A stretch of DNA of 64,000 nucleotides from Bacillus inaquosorum KCTC 13429 (GTDB taxonomy: Bacteria; Bacillota; Bacilli; Bacillales; Bacillaceae): the NCBI RefSeq assembly GCF_000332645.1, contig NZ_AMXN01000009.1, positions 124,001 to 188,000 of the forward strand, written 5' to 3'. The position numbers and the translations under genes were made by a program. Positions 30,252 to 39,094 of the stretch are shown piece after piece (position 1 is the first letter of the stretch; each line of letters starts with the position of its first letter). The notes beneath the pieces are model-generated. The model was given only the letters and a program-made list of their open reading frames with translations. It did no database searches and had not been told where the DNA came from.

Positions 30252-30929
30252 TTGACTGCAGCAGCTTATCGAAACACCTTGCTTTCGCTTTTATGTTTAA
30301 CAGCTGGAATTGTGGATGTAATCGGGTATTTAAGCTTGGGACATGTGTTCACAGCTAATATGACGGGAAACATTGTATTATTGGGGTTGGCTATCGGCAA
30401 ATCCCTTCAGGTTACTGTTTTTAATTCTTTGACTGCGCTAATCGGATTTATATGCGGCGTGATTATTTCAACACTGATGGTCGGAAAGGCAGAAAATACC
30501 CTTTGGCCTTCTGCTGTGACAAAAGCGCTTGCACTTGAAGCATTCATTTTATTTGTTTTTGCTTGTCTTTCTTTTTATTCGTCTTTTGTTCCTGTATACA
30601 TCCTTATTATTCTCTTGAGCATTTCCATGGGGATTCAAACAATAGCAGCAAAAAAGCTGGGGATCGCAGGTATTTCTTCAACTGTGTTGACCGGAACATT
30701 GGCTTCTCTGTTAGAGGATTTGTCCGGCCGTTTGTTTTTTAAAAAGCAGAAAAAGACATTTTTAAGAGATGCTGTGTTAAGAGCGCTGGCCATTATCTTA
30801 TATTGTGTAGGGGCTATTATTGTGGCTTTAGCTGAGCCTGATTTTTATTACATCATCATTTGGGTTCCGATCGTGCTGATATTTGGCATCATGATGACAG
30901 CTAAGTTAAAACTGAGCGGGGAAAAATAA
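30252..30929 (+). CDS. yoaK: DUF1275 membrane protein YoaK
   Basis: 225 residues with six membrane segments. The DUF1275 signature is TAGIVDVIGYLSLGHVFTAN followed by MTGNIVLLG near residue 20, with a second GISSTVLTGTLASLLEDLSG-type block near 140. The family is of unknown function, possibly transport. TTG 30252 is the only reasonable start, with AGGAAAGG upstream. Divergent from pelB, with about 170 bases shared. Confidence 0.85.
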   Translation: MTAAAYRNTLLSLLCLTAGIVDVIGYLSLGHVFTANMTGNIVLLGLAIGKSLQVTVFNSLTALIGFICGVIISTLMVGKAENTLWPSAVTKALALEAFILFVFACLSFYSSFVPVYILIILLSISMGIQTIAAKKLGIAGISSTVLTGTLASLLEDLSGRLFFKKQKKTFLRDAVLRALAIILYCVGAIIVALAEPDFYYIIIWVPIVLIFGIMMTAKLKLSGEK

Positions 30930-31150
30930 TTTTTCCTGCTTGGCTGTTGTCAGGCTAAAAACTCGTTTTATTTCGGTTATTGCTATAGCTCAGCAAATAA
31001 AAACAAGTCATTCGGCGGATGAGCATACTCGTTCATTCGTATTGATTTTTTCATCAAACACTTCCTTGGATATATGTATGATAGAGAATCTGTCATAAAA
31101 TATCTATGAATCTATTTCCTCTTTCAAACCAGATGGATTGAGTCTTACAA

Positions 31151-31165
31151 TGATAATGATTCTCA
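31151..31165. promoter_or_regulatory. Fur-box-like operator upstream of exlX
   Basis: TGATAATGATTCTCA differs from the 15-base Fur consensus TGATAATNATTATCA at one position. It lies 29 bases before the exlX start codon, where a bound repressor would block transcription or initiation. Confidence 0.65.
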
Positions 31166-31193
31166 TTTAAAGTCTGGATTGAGGAGGGCAGGT

Positions 31194-31892
31194 ATGAAAA
31201 AGAAAATAAGTGCAGTTGTTGGCATGTTTTTGTTGATGATCCTTTGTTTTTCCCCGCAAGCTTCGGCAGCATTTGATGACCTGCATGAAGGCTATGCAAC
31301 GTATACAGGGTCAGGTTATTCAGGAGGAGCTTTCCTGCTGGATCCCATTCCTTCTGATATGGAGATTACTGCAATAAATCCGGCAGATCTCAATTACGGA
31401 GGAGTGAAAGCGGCACTTGCAGGTTCTTATTTGGAAGTCCAAGGGCCAAAAGGAAAAACAATTGTCTACGTTACCGATCTATATCCTGAAGGCGCTCGGG
31501 GAGCGCTCGATCTGTCACCTAATGCCTTCCGTAAAATCGGCAATATCAAAGACGGAAAAATCAATATTAAATGGCGTGTTGTCAAAGCCCCAATCACGGG
31601 CAATTTCACGTACCGGATCAAAGAAGGCAGCAGCAGGTGGTGGGCTGCAATCCAAGTCAGAAATCACAAGTATCCTGTTATGAAAATGGAATATAATAAA
31701 GACGGAAAGTGGATCAACATGGAGAAAATGGACTATAACCATTTTGTCAGCACTAATTTAGGGACAGGCTCTCTCACAGTCAGAATCACTGACATCCGCG
31801 GAAAAGTTGTGAAAGACACGATTCCGAAGCTGCCTGAAAGCGGAACGTCCAATGCATATACAGTGCCGGGACATGTACAGTTTCCTGAATAA
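31194..31892 (+). CDS. exlX: Bacterial expansin ExlX (YoaJ)
   Basis: About 232 residues. Signal peptide MKKKISAVVGMFLLMILCFS ends near QASA. The mature protein has two domains: D1 (GH45-like double-psi barrel, YATYTGSGYSGGAFLLDPIP ... VYVTDLYPEGARGALDLSPN with the key Asp) and D2 (CBM63, SRWWAAIQVRNHKYPVMKME, whose surface Trp/Tyr residues bind cellulose). Expansins loosen plant cell walls without hydrolysis. ATG 31194 follows GAGGAGGG. The Fur-box-like site upstream suggests iron control. Terminator hairpin at 31901-31929. Confidence 0.93.
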   Translation: MKKKISAVVGMFLLMILCFSPQASAAFDDLHEGYATYTGSGYSGGAFLLDPIPSDMEITAINPADLNYGGVKAALAGSYLEVQGPKGKTIVYVTDLYPEGARGALDLSPNAFRKIGNIKDGKINIKWRVVKAPITGNFTYRIKEGSSRWWAAIQVRNHKYPVMKMEYNKDGKWINMEKMDYNHFVSTNLGTGSLTVRITDIRGKVVKDTIPKLPESGTSNAYTVPGHVQFPE

Positions 31893-31900
31893 AAAATACG

Positions 31901-31929
31901 AAACTGCGGACCTTTTCCCGCTGTTTTTT
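31901..31929 (+). terminator. Terminator of exlX
   Basis: AAACTGCGG pairs with CCCGCTGTTT, followed by T. Confidence 0.65.
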
Positions 31930-31943
31930 AGTATGAATAGATA

Positions 31944-33395
31944 TCAATCATCAACATCCGCATGTAAAAACGCTTTAATCATGTTCACTTGCTGCTGCTT
32001 TGGATAACTTGTATACAGTCTGCTTGAAATCCGAATAGGATCTCCGAAAAAGTATCTTTCGTAGTGAGTTTCCCTTGTTCCGAATGAACTCATTGTTAAA
32101 TCCCAAGCCAAGCGGAAAATTTTCACACGTTCTTCAGCGTTTGTATTGGTTGCTTGGAGGTATTGATCAAGATCTTCCCGTATCTCTGAGTCAAACGCAT
32201 TTTCTGTCGGCAGCGTCACCATTCCGCTAGCGCCAATTAACTGAATAATTTCAGTGAATCGAGGATATAGAGTAGGAATGATCGTACTGATGACTTGAAG
32301 AGGAATCAAACTGGGACGCATATAGCCGAATTCATCTAACTGAGCGTCATTTTCTGATTTCTCAATGAGTGCTTTGATGGTTTCCAACCCCACAATGATT
32401 TCAGAGAGTTTTTCTTGTATGTGCTGATATTCAGAAACATTAATAGTGTCGACAAGAAGCTGTGCAACTCCTAATAGAAATTCAACCTTTATCATTTGCC
32501 TAATGACGACCTGATGAAAGGTAAAGGCATGAAAGGAGCTTTTTGTCATAAAATCTTTAGCTGCTTCAACATTATCATAAAAAAACACACGATTCCATGG
32601 CACTAGTACCTGATCAAAAACAACGATTGAATCCATTTCTTCATACCTTGAGCTTAAGGGATGATTAAAGGATGATTCGCTTAATACAAATGATTCTCTT
32701 GTGATGAATTTAACGCCTTTTGTATTAGATGGAATTGAAAAAGCAAAGGCTTCATCTGTTTCAAAGAAAAATTTAGGTGCCGAAAAAACCAGGATTTCAT
32801 CCGTTAACCCGCCTTGGGTTGCAAGCAGACGCGCGCCTTGTACAATTAATCCTTTTTCGGTCCTATCAATGACTTTAGCAGATATTGGTTTTTCACTGGA
32901 GCCAAAATAGGACTGTGACCGGTTCACTTGGGGAGTAATGAATGTATGGGTAAAGGAAAGATCGTGTTTAGCAGCTTGTTTATACATGTCTAGTATATGT
33001 TCCGGAAAGCAATTTTCTTTATCTCTTAAAAGCTCTGCTGAGGATGCAAAGCTCATCATGACCGTATTCATATAATCCGGACTTCTCCCCATCATTCCGT
33101 GAGTATGTCTAGCCCAATGTTCAATCATGTTCCTTCTTTTTCTCAAATCATTCTTGGTTTTAGGCTGAAGATATGAGAGACCGATTGGGTCATGTTCTCC
33201 AGGAAGGCAATAAGTCATTTCATTCATTAACTCATCCTTCGTTTGCAAATTATAAAGCGAGCTTTTGGTTTTGATTATTCCTTTAAATGCAGGATGATCA
33301 GAAATGTTACCCTCAATTTTTTTGCCATCATACCATATTTCGTTTTGTAGTTTATTTAATCGGTCAATGAATTCTTTTCCATTGATGATCCCCAT
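31944..33395 (-). CDS. yoaI: 4-hydroxyphenylacetate 3-monooxygenase-type flavoenzyme (HpaB family), YoaI
   Basis: 483 residues, full length for the large oxygenase component of FADH2-dependent two-component hydroxylases that turn 4-hydroxyphenylacetate into 3,4-dihydroxyphenylacetate. Visible family blocks are HARHTHGMMGRSPDYMNTVM near residue 95, the FAD/substrate region FTHTFITPQVNRSQSYFGSS, and DQVLVPWNRVFFYDNVEAAK near 270. No HpaC reductase gene is adjacent, so it must use a flavin reductase from elsewhere. ATG 33395 has GAAGGAG upstream. Convergent with exlX. Confidence 0.88.
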   Translation of the reverse strand: MGIINGKEFIDRLNKLQNEIWYDGKKIEGNISDHPAFKGIIKTKSSLYNLQTKDELMNEMTYCLPGEHDPIGLSYLQPKTKNDLRKRRNMIEHWARHTHGMMGRSPDYMNTVMMSFASSAELLRDKENCFPEHILDMYKQAAKHDLSFTHTFITPQVNRSQSYFGSSEKPISAKVIDRTEKGLIVQGARLLATQGGLTDEILVFSAPKFFFETDEAFAFSIPSNTKGVKFITRESFVLSESSFNHPLSSRYEEMDSIVVFDQVLVPWNRVFFYDNVEAAKDFMTKSSFHAFTFHQVVIRQMIKVEFLLGVAQLLVDTINVSEYQHIQEKLSEIIVGLETIKALIEKSENDAQLDEFGYMRPSLIPLQVISTIIPTLYPRFTEIIQLIGASGMVTLPTENAFDSEIREDLDQYLQATNTNAEERVKIFRLAWDLTMSSFGTRETHYERYFFGDPIRISSRLYTSYPKQQQVNMIKAFLHADVDD

Positions 33396-33705
33396 TTGAC
33401 GTTTCGCTCCTTCACATCATGTTGCGTATTGTCATTATATTTTCGAAAGAACAGCCTGTTCAGCCAATTTGAGATAGGAAAAGCCTTTTTTAGTATGCCT
33501 TAATAGAAAAAGTGAAAAAGAGAAATTCAAATACTACGCAGACAAGTCAGCAAATTAAAGAATTGGCTTATTTACCGAGTAAGACATCACTATAAAATTT
33601 TATAAAACATGTCGATATTATTGTCATGGGCGTAAGCGAATTGCATGCCAACGCTTGAACATTATTATGTCAATCATTACATCGTGCAGAAAGGGAAAAC
33701 TACAC
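33396..33705. other. Divergent intergenic region yoaI-yoaH
   Basis: 310 bases, AT-rich, presumably holding promoters of both flanking genes. I see no clear operator, RNA or repeat. Confidence 0.4.
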
Positions 33706-35391
33706 ATGAAAGTGAAAACAAAATTGCTGGGGATTATATCAATATTAGTTGTTTCAATGATTGGAATTGGAGGCTCCTCTGTTTTTATGATTTCTTCTAC
33801 TGTAAAAAAGAATGAAGAACTTAAAGACAAAATGGAATTCCAAAAAGAGATGAAGCAGATCCAATATCGATTGACCGGGTTATCAAATGATGAAAGAGGC
33901 TTTCTGATCACCGGAGACAAAGAATATGACGAGGGAATGAAGGAAAAAGCAGAAGATGTCTTAAAGAGCCTTGATCGGATCAATGGCTTGATTGATGAAG
34001 AGAAATATCAATCAAATATTGAAGACATTAAAACAAGTTTCACTCAGTATAGAGCTTTAAATCAGCAAGTATTAACAGCCTACTCTTCAGATCCTAAAAA
34101 AGCAGAAACCATCCATTTTAGGGAAGAAAGAACGTTAAGAAAAGACGTTGTAGATCCGGCTGTCGATAAACTGACAGATCGCCTGGATCAAGAGGTGGAG
34201 GATCTAAAAGGCGAAATACGCGGCAATGGGAAAATGAGTCAATGGTTCATCATCATTGTCACAGGGATATCAGCAATGGTAGGCATTGTTTTAAGCTTAT
34301 TGCTGTTAAAGTCCATTATGGTTCCATTGAGAAGTATGAATAAGCAGATGGAGGAAATTGCTCACGGAGAGGCTGATTTAACGAAAAAAGTCATTGTTAA
34401 AAATAAAGACGAATTTGGTCAGCTTGCTCAATCTTTCAATTCTTTTACCCAATCATTAACTCAAATTGTGAAGCAGATCAGCAGCTCATCTGAACAAGTC
34501 GCCGCATCTTCCGAAGAATTATCAGCAAGCGCGGAAGAATCGAAATCAACTTCTGAACAAATTTCCGGGGCAATGCAGATGGCTGCCGACAGCAATGTGA
34601 AGCAAAGCTCAATGACTGAAAAGAGTGCGGAATCTATTACTGAATTATTAGACAGTATATCATCTGTTGCTTCAAATACAGGTAACATAGCGGATCTTTC
34701 TTCTTCGATGAGAGACAAGGCTGAAATAGGGTCTAAATCCGTCAACAAAATGTTAGATCAGATGAAATTCATTGATACATCTGTAGATTCAGCCGGCAAT
34801 GGATTGCAGGCATTGGTAGAGAGCACAGCTGAGATTAGCGATATTTCTTCACTGATCACAAATATTTCCGAGCAGACAAATTTATTAGCTCTGAATGCAG
34901 CGATCGAGGCGGCCAGAGCCGGAGAGCAAGGAAAAGGATTTGCTGTGGTGGCAGAAGAAGTTCGGAAATTAGCTGATGAAACGAATAAATCTGCAAACCA
35001 CATCCAATCGGTGGTAACAACTATCCAAAATGAATCCATTGAAACGGTGAATAACATCAAGGTTGTTCAAGAAAATGTGAGCTCAGGTATTGTTCTTTCT
35101 CAAGAGACAACAGGAAATTTCAATGAAATACTGAACCTGGTGGAACAGGTCACTTCTCAAATACAAGAAGTGGCAGCGGTAACACAGCAGCTTACATCAG
35201 GCGTTGAAGTCATTCAGCATACAGTTCATACATTGGCCGCTGGTACAAAAGAAACATCAGCAAATTCAGAAGCGGTTGCAAAATCTTCACAGGAGCAGCT
35301 TAATTCAATGGAGGAAATCTCCTATGCTGCAGAATCTCTATCCCAATTGGCGGAAGAACTTCAAACCGTCATTAATCGTTTTAAATTTTAA
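33706..35391 (+). CDS. yoaH: Methyl-accepting chemotaxis protein YoaH
   Basis: 561-residue chemoreceptor. The first membrane segment is at about residues 7-28 ([20 protein letters not shown]); an extracytoplasmic four-helix bundle follows (CHASE3/4HB type, [20 protein letters not shown]); the second membrane segment is near 185-205. Then come HAMP ([20 protein letters not shown]) and a long coiled-coil signalling domain whose hairpin tip reads [20 protein letters not shown] followed by [15 protein letters not shown], the CheA/CheW contact. ATG 33706 has AAAGGGA upstream. The ligand is unknown; plant-derived attractants would fit the surroundings but this is speculation. Confidence 0.92.
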   Translation: MKVKTKLLGIISILVVSMIGIGGSSVFMISSTVKKNEELKDKMEFQKEMKQIQYRLTGLSNDERGFLITGDKEYDEGMKEKAEDVLKSLDRINGLIDEEKYQSNIEDIKTSFTQYRALNQQVLTAYSSDPKKAETIHFREERTLRKDVVDPAVDKLTDRLDQEVEDLKGEIRGNGKMSQWFIIIVTGISAMVGIVLSLLLLKSIMVPLRSMNKQMEEIAHGEADLTKKVIVKNKDEFGQLAQSFNSFTQSLTQIVKQISSSSEQVAASSEELSASAEESKSTSEQISGAMQMAADSNVKQSSMTEKSAESITELLDSISSVASNTGNIADLSSSMRDKAEIGSKSVNKMLDQMKFIDTSVDSAGNGLQALVESTAEISDISSLITNISEQTNLLALNAAIEAARAGEQGKGFAVVAEEVRKLADETNKSANHIQSVVTTIQNESIETVNNIKVVQENVSSGIVLSQETTGNFNEILNLVEQVTSQIQEVAAVTQQLTSGVEVIQHTVHTLAAGTKETSANSEAVAKSSQEQLNSMEEISYAAESLSQLAEELQTVINRFKF

Positions 35392-35408
35392 TGTGGTTAC
35401 ATGACGTA

Positions 35409-35438
35409 AAAACCCCATCTTATTCGGTGGGGTTTTAC
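35409..35438 (+). terminator. Terminator of yoaH
   Basis: AAAAACCCCA/TGGGGTTTTT stem with T tail, about 20 bases after the stop codon. Confidence 0.85.
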
Positions 35439-35501
35439 TAACCTTCCTGCGGTTGTTTCTAAAAACAGAGCTAACATGCTTTTAGCCTCGTTTGATAAAA
35501 A

Positions 35502-35804
35502 CTAGTCCAAATTTTGATCGATTGTCCCTTCAAAATAGTCATCGCTGACTTGTTCATGAGTTTCAGCCAATCCTTTTTCCAATTGCGTGGTTCCTTTATA
35601 GTCCGAGGGATCAAAATATTTTCCAGCTACATCCGTGGTGTCATTAATGTTTTCTTTATTATGAGTTTGAGTATCAGCGTTTACATTCTCTGTCTTACCA
35701 CTTTCATTTAAAGATTGCTGAAAATCATATTCCTTGTCTAATGAAGAAAATCTTTTGTAATCATCCGGTCTGTCTGCTCCATTTTTTTGAGCCACTTTAC
35801 TCAC
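35502..35804 (-). CDS. yozQ: DUF4025 protein YozQ
   Basis: A 100-residue very hydrophilic, acidic protein (MSKVAQKNGADRPDDYKRFS ... KYFDPSDYKGTTQLEKGLAE) without Cys or membrane segments. The C-terminal block DPSDYKGTTQLEKGLAETHE is the DUF4025 signature. Members are small Bacillus proteins, several of them expressed in spores; function unknown. The minus-strand neighbour encoding a 40-residue peptide lies 48 bases upstream and probably shares the transcript or its regulation. Confidence 0.78.
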   Translation of the reverse strand: MSKVAQKNGADRPDDYKRFSSLDKEYDFQQSLNESGKTENVNADTQTHNKENINDTTDVAGKYFDPSDYKGTTQLEKGLAETHEQVSDDYFEGTIDQNLD

Positions 35805-35852
35805 TCCAGACTATTGAAATTTTGCGGTGTCTATGCCATTAAGGCCAAAAAC

Positions 35853-35975
35853 TTATTTCGTTCTTTTAGGATCGGAACCATGTTTTTTAGGATCATCTGC
35901 TTTAAAAGCTGTTTCAGTCTCATGGTCATTTCTTATTTGTTCAATACTTGAATTTTGAATTCCTTTTTTACTCAT
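35853..35975 (-). CDS. 40-residue hydrophilic peptide
   Basis: MSKKGIQNSSIEQIRNDHET then ETAFKADDPKKHGSDPKRTK. No hydrophobic stretch; composition like small sporulation proteins. A strong ribosome site (AAAGGGGTG) precedes ATG 35975. Not recognised; it sits just upstream of yozQ on the same strand, suggesting an operon of small spore-type proteins. Confidence 0.6.
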   Translation of the reverse strand: MSKKGIQNSSIEQIRNDHETETAFKADDPKKHGSDPKRTK

Positions 35976-36214
35976 TGATGTCACCCCTTTACGAAAAGTG
36001 TTTAAATATCAACTCTTCTTATTCTGTCTGTTCGGCAGCTATTCATTCGCTTTTTTTCGTTGACTCTTCCCCATTAGGAAAAGAGCCAGTTATGCCAGGC
36101 GTGCATTTGATTTTTGAAACCTTTTGTTAGTACATTGCGTATATGAAGAGGCTGTAGAACTGGGAACAAATTTGTTAAGGTGAGTAACATTCTTTCTTAT
36201 CATAAAGGGGAGAT

Positions 36215-36436
36215 ATGGGAGATGAGTCTGGTGAAAAATGGAGATTCGAAAAAGTTGTATTTGTGTTTCAAAAAAACGAACAGATTGAAGAAGTTGAGCT
36301 TAACTCAGTGCAGCTGTCTGCTTTATTACACTCAAAACAGGTATGGATCGAAACATTCAGCCAGAACCTCAAAATTGAAAACACCGTTTGGTCTTACGGC
36401 AATCGTCATGTATCTTTGCAAGTTTACTTAAAATAG
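36215..36436 (+). CDS. Small protein of unknown function
   Basis: 73 residues, MGDESGEKWRFEKVVFVFQK ... ending NRHVSLQVYLK. A charged N-terminus is followed by alternating strands and one helix (ELNSVQLSALLHSKQVWIET); no signal or membrane segment. ATG 36215 has AAGGGGAGAT upstream. An alternative frame from 36180 (83 codons) lacks a comparable ribosome site. It may correspond to one of the small yoa genes near yoaH, but I do not recognise it. Confidence 0.55.
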   Translation: MGDESGEKWRFEKVVFVFQKNEQIEEVELNSVQLSALLHSKQVWIETFSQNLKIENTVWSYGNRHVSLQVYLK

Positions 36437-36597
36437 AAAATGATGTTTTGATTGAGAGGATTAGCAGCGATATTATTTGCTTAATGTGTCTTTAGCCGTT
36501 AATGGGTTAGATAGGGGCTGGACAAGATATTGCAATGCTTCATAAAGCTAAAAAAGATTATTGAAATCTTCACAGTTATCTTTACAATAGCCTATAT

Positions 36598-36607
36598 AGA
36601 GCGCTTT
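36598..36607. promoter_or_regulatory. Operator-like site upstream of the LacI-family gene
   Basis: AGAGCGCTTT matches at nine of ten positions the AAAGCGCTTT palindrome found three times before the catabolic genes at 38148. It lies about 55 bases before the regulator start codon, so it may serve autoregulation. Confidence 0.55.
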
Positions 36608-36661
36608 CCAAATCGTGCATTTTTTTAGGTTACTTGTATGGAGAAAGAGGTTTTTAGCAAA

Positions 36662-37657
36662 ATGAAAACTACAATCTACGATGTTGCAGAAAAAGCCGGC
36701 GTGTCCATTTCAACAGTTTCAAAAGTGATCAATCATCAGCCGGTCGGGATGAAATCAAAACAAAAAGTGCTAGATGCCATGCAAGAGCTGAATTATAAGC
36801 CAAGTGTGCTCGCATCAGCATTAACAGGGAAACGGACTTCGACAATAGGATTTCTTTTACCGGATATAGCTAATCCTCTGATTGCAGAAATGGCACGGAG
36901 AGTAGAGGATCGGGCACACGAATATGGATTCAATGTCGTCATTTGCAGTACGGATTTCAAGTCAGAGAAGGAAGAGAGATACGTCTCATTATTAAGGCAG
37001 AAACGTGTTGACGGGTTTATTTTAGCTGGGGGGTTTAGGAATAAAGAGGTTATTCATGAGTTAATCAGCGATAACATTCCTGTTATCCTTCTTTCGGAAT
37101 CACAGCCATACTCATCTCTTACAACGGTTACAGTTGATAATTTCTTGGGAGGGTATGAATTAACAGCATATTTAATTTCGCTTGGCCACTCAAGGATTGC
37201 GGTGATTGCAGAAGACAATGCAAGCAGCAGGGAACGAATTCGCGGATATTCACAGGCATTACAAGAGTCTGATCTTGATATTCACGAAGATCTGATTGTT
37301 GTAACAGATTCAACGGCCGAGTCTGCACAGTCTTTGGCCTCTTCATTATTACAATCTTCAAATCCGCCCACAGCTATGATTTGTTGTAATGATATCTTAG
37401 CAATTGGTGCGCTCCTTGCAGCAAGGGAGGAACATGTGTTGGTTCCTGAAGAACTTTCTATCACAGGCTTTGATAATACACTGATATCAAAAAGTAGTGA
37501 TCCCCCTTTGACAACAGTTGAAGTGCCTGTGCAAAGCATGTGTTCACAGGCAGTGGATTTACTAATTGATGAAATAGAAGGAAAAGCCTCAGAAAAACAA
37601 AAAATTTTAGTATTGCCGAAATTAATTGTCCGAAGATCAACAAGCCGTTTTCATTAA
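36662..37657 (+). CDS. LacI-family transcriptional regulator of a sugar/polyol operon
   Basis: About 331 residues. The N-terminal LacI helix-turn-helix and hinge read MKTTIYDVAEKAGVSISTVS then KVINHQPVGMKSKQKVLDAM and NYKPSVLASALTGKRT; the periplasmic-binding-protein-like effector domain follows (TIGFLLPDIANPLIAEMARR, later MICCNDILAIGALLAAREEH and ITGFDNTLISKSSDPPLTTV). ATG 36662 is preceded by GAGAAAGAGG; the upstream in-frame ATG 36638 overlaps that site. It almost certainly represses the three downstream genes through the AAAGCGCTTT sites. It ends with its own terminator. I do not know a counterpart at this locus in 168. Confidence 0.88.
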   Translation: MKTTIYDVAEKAGVSISTVSKVINHQPVGMKSKQKVLDAMQELNYKPSVLASALTGKRTSTIGFLLPDIANPLIAEMARRVEDRAHEYGFNVVICSTDFKSEKEERYVSLLRQKRVDGFILAGGFRNKEVIHELISDNIPVILLSESQPYSSLTTVTVDNFLGGYELTAYLISLGHSRIAVIAEDNASSRERIRGYSQALQESDLDIHEDLIVVTDSTAESAQSLASSLLQSSNPPTAMICCNDILAIGALLAAREEHVLVPEELSITGFDNTLISKSSDPPLTTVEVPVQSMCSQAVDLLIDEIEGKASEKQKILVLPKLIVRRSTSRFH

Positions 37658-37688
37658 AGATGTGTGTTCCAAATCAATATATTTGTTT

Positions 37689-37717
37689 AGCAGCTGGAAA
37701 GTCCCCGCTGCTTTTTT
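37689..37717 (+). terminator. Terminator of the LacI-family gene
   Basis: AGCAGC/GCTGCT stem followed by six T. Confidence 0.75.
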
Positions 37718-37915
37718 GTGTTTCACCATAGAATGACAAGAATGACAAAAGGGAAGCAAGAAAAACTCAAAAAAACAACATTGATAGGTCGGAATATCCT
37801 TTTTTAAAGTTGAAGATGTATATATATTGGTATATTGTTGATTATTTTCTGAAAGGAATTTCAAAAAAACGTTTACAAAATATATTGAATATTATACAAT
37901 CAACTCACAAAATAT

Positions 37916-37925
37916 AAAGCGCTTT
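37916..37925. promoter_or_regulatory. LacI-type operator 1
   Basis: Perfect palindrome AAAGCGCTTT, the typical LacI/GalR-family core with a central CpG. Confidence 0.7.
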
Positions 37926-37984
37926 CTATATACAGGGATATAATTAGTAAAAAAGAAATCTATTTGCTTTTAAAAACGGAGTGT

Positions 37985-37994
37985 AAAGCGCTTT
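37985..37994. promoter_or_regulatory. LacI-type operator 2
   Basis: Perfect AAAGCGCTTT within the longer palindrome TAAAGCGCTTTA, 69 bases from site 1. Confidence 0.75.
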
Positions 37995-38091
37995 ATATCA
38001 TTTGTTTCCGGTTTTAGTTAAAGTGCACGATTAAGAAGAGAAGATCATCTCGGAGAACCGAAATGAACGTACTTTTAAATCCAGTTAAAAG

Positions 38092-38101
38092 AAAGCGCTT
38101 T
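38092..38101. promoter_or_regulatory. LacI-type operator 3
   Basis: Perfect AAAGCGCTTT 47 bases before the first structural gene and 107 bases from site 2; suitable for repression by looping with the other sites. Confidence 0.7.
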
Positions 38102-38147
38102 ATTTTTTGGTTGCGATTCATAATTCATTTGATTAGAGGTGTCTTGG

Positions 38148-39077
38148 ATGAGTATTCACATTGCTGGCGCGCCGTGCTGCTGGGGCGTTGACGATCCGAA
38201 AAATCCTTATCTTCCTCCATGGGAGAGAGTGCTGCAAGAAGCATCACAAGCTGGTTATAAAGGGATTGAGTTAGGTCCATACGGCTATATTCCGATGGAT
38301 ATCGAACGTGTCCAAGCAGAGCTTTTGAAAAACGATTTATCCATTATTGCCGGTACGATTTTTGATGATTTAGTATCAGAGTCGCACTTAGGAAATTTGC
38401 TGGAGCAAGTTGATGAGATTTGTTCTCTGATTACAAAACTACCTTTCTCTTTTCAGGATAAAGAGGAGCGCTTTCGCTTTTCACCTCCTTATTTGGTCCT
38501 GATTGACTGGGGGCATGACGAAAGAGATTATAAGGCGGGGCATCCTGATCAAGCGAAACGGTTATCTAAAAAGGAATGGAACCGTATGATGTCTCATATT
38601 CGGACAATTGCGGAACGGGCGTGGAAGCAATATGGCGTACGAGCCGTCATCCATCCTCATGCAGGGGGATATATTGAATTCGAGGATGAGATTCAGCAAT
38701 TACTAAAAGATATACCATATGATATTGCGGGGCTTTGTCTTGATACAGGACATTTATATTATTCAAAGATGGATCCGGAACAATGGCTGCGGGACTATGC
38801 GGACCGTGTCGACTATATCCATTTTAAAGACATTGATGAACATGTTTATCAACAAGTAATGGGTGAGCATATCCGCTTTTTTGATGCTTGCGCAAAAGGA
38901 GTCATGTGTCCGATAGGCCAAGGAATTATTGATTATGAAGCGATTTACAAGTTGCTAAAAGACATTCACTATCACGGCTATATTACGATTGAGCAAGAAC
39001 GTGATCCGAGAAACTCTGATACTAGTTTAAGAGATGTCAGTCAAAGCCTTGCCTATTTAAAAAATGTTGGTTACTAG
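38148..39077 (+). CDS. Sugar phosphate isomerase/epimerase-like TIM-barrel protein (IolE/IolI type)
   Basis: About 309 residues, xylose-isomerase-like TIM barrel (AP endonuclease 2 superfamily). Beginning IAGAPCCWGVDDPKNPYLPP resembles IolE (inosose dehydratase). Metal-binding positions are visible in AVIHPHAGGYIEFEDEI, LCLDTGHLYYSKMDPE, DYIHFKDID and the final YITIEQERDP. It would dehydrate or isomerise a keto-cyclitol or keto-sugar in the cytoplasm. ATG 38148 follows AGAGGTG. First gene of a three-gene operon; its stop lies 17 bases before the dehydrogenase start. The exact substrate is unknown. Confidence 0.82.
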   Translation: MSIHIAGAPCCWGVDDPKNPYLPPWERVLQEASQAGYKGIELGPYGYIPMDIERVQAELLKNDLSIIAGTIFDDLVSESHLGNLLEQVDEICSLITKLPFSFQDKEERFRFSPPYLVLIDWGHDERDYKAGHPDQAKRLSKKEWNRMMSHIRTIAERAWKQYGVRAVIHPHAGGYIEFEDEIQQLLKDIPYDIAGLCLDTGHLYYSKMDPEQWLRDYADRVDYIHFKDIDEHVYQQVMGEHIRFFDACAKGVMCPIGQGIIDYEAIYKLLKDIHYHGYITIEQERDPRNSDTSLRDVSQSLAYLKNVGY

Positions 39078-39094
39078 TGAGGGAGGAATCAAAA

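Larger units (their letters stand above)
37658..38147. other. Control region between the regulator and the catabolic operon
   Basis: 490 bases holding the regulator's terminator (37689-37717) and three AAAGCGCTTT operators (separate entries). An AAACGTTTAC stretch at 37867-37876 might be a weaker fourth site. No open frame is credible. Confidence 0.6.

Noticed and set aside
37916..38101. AAAGCGCTTT sites as CcpA cre boxes
   Set aside because: The outer TG...CA positions of cre do not match at any of the three copies, whereas the copies cluster around a LacI-family gene; CcpA co-regulation remains possible but is not supported.
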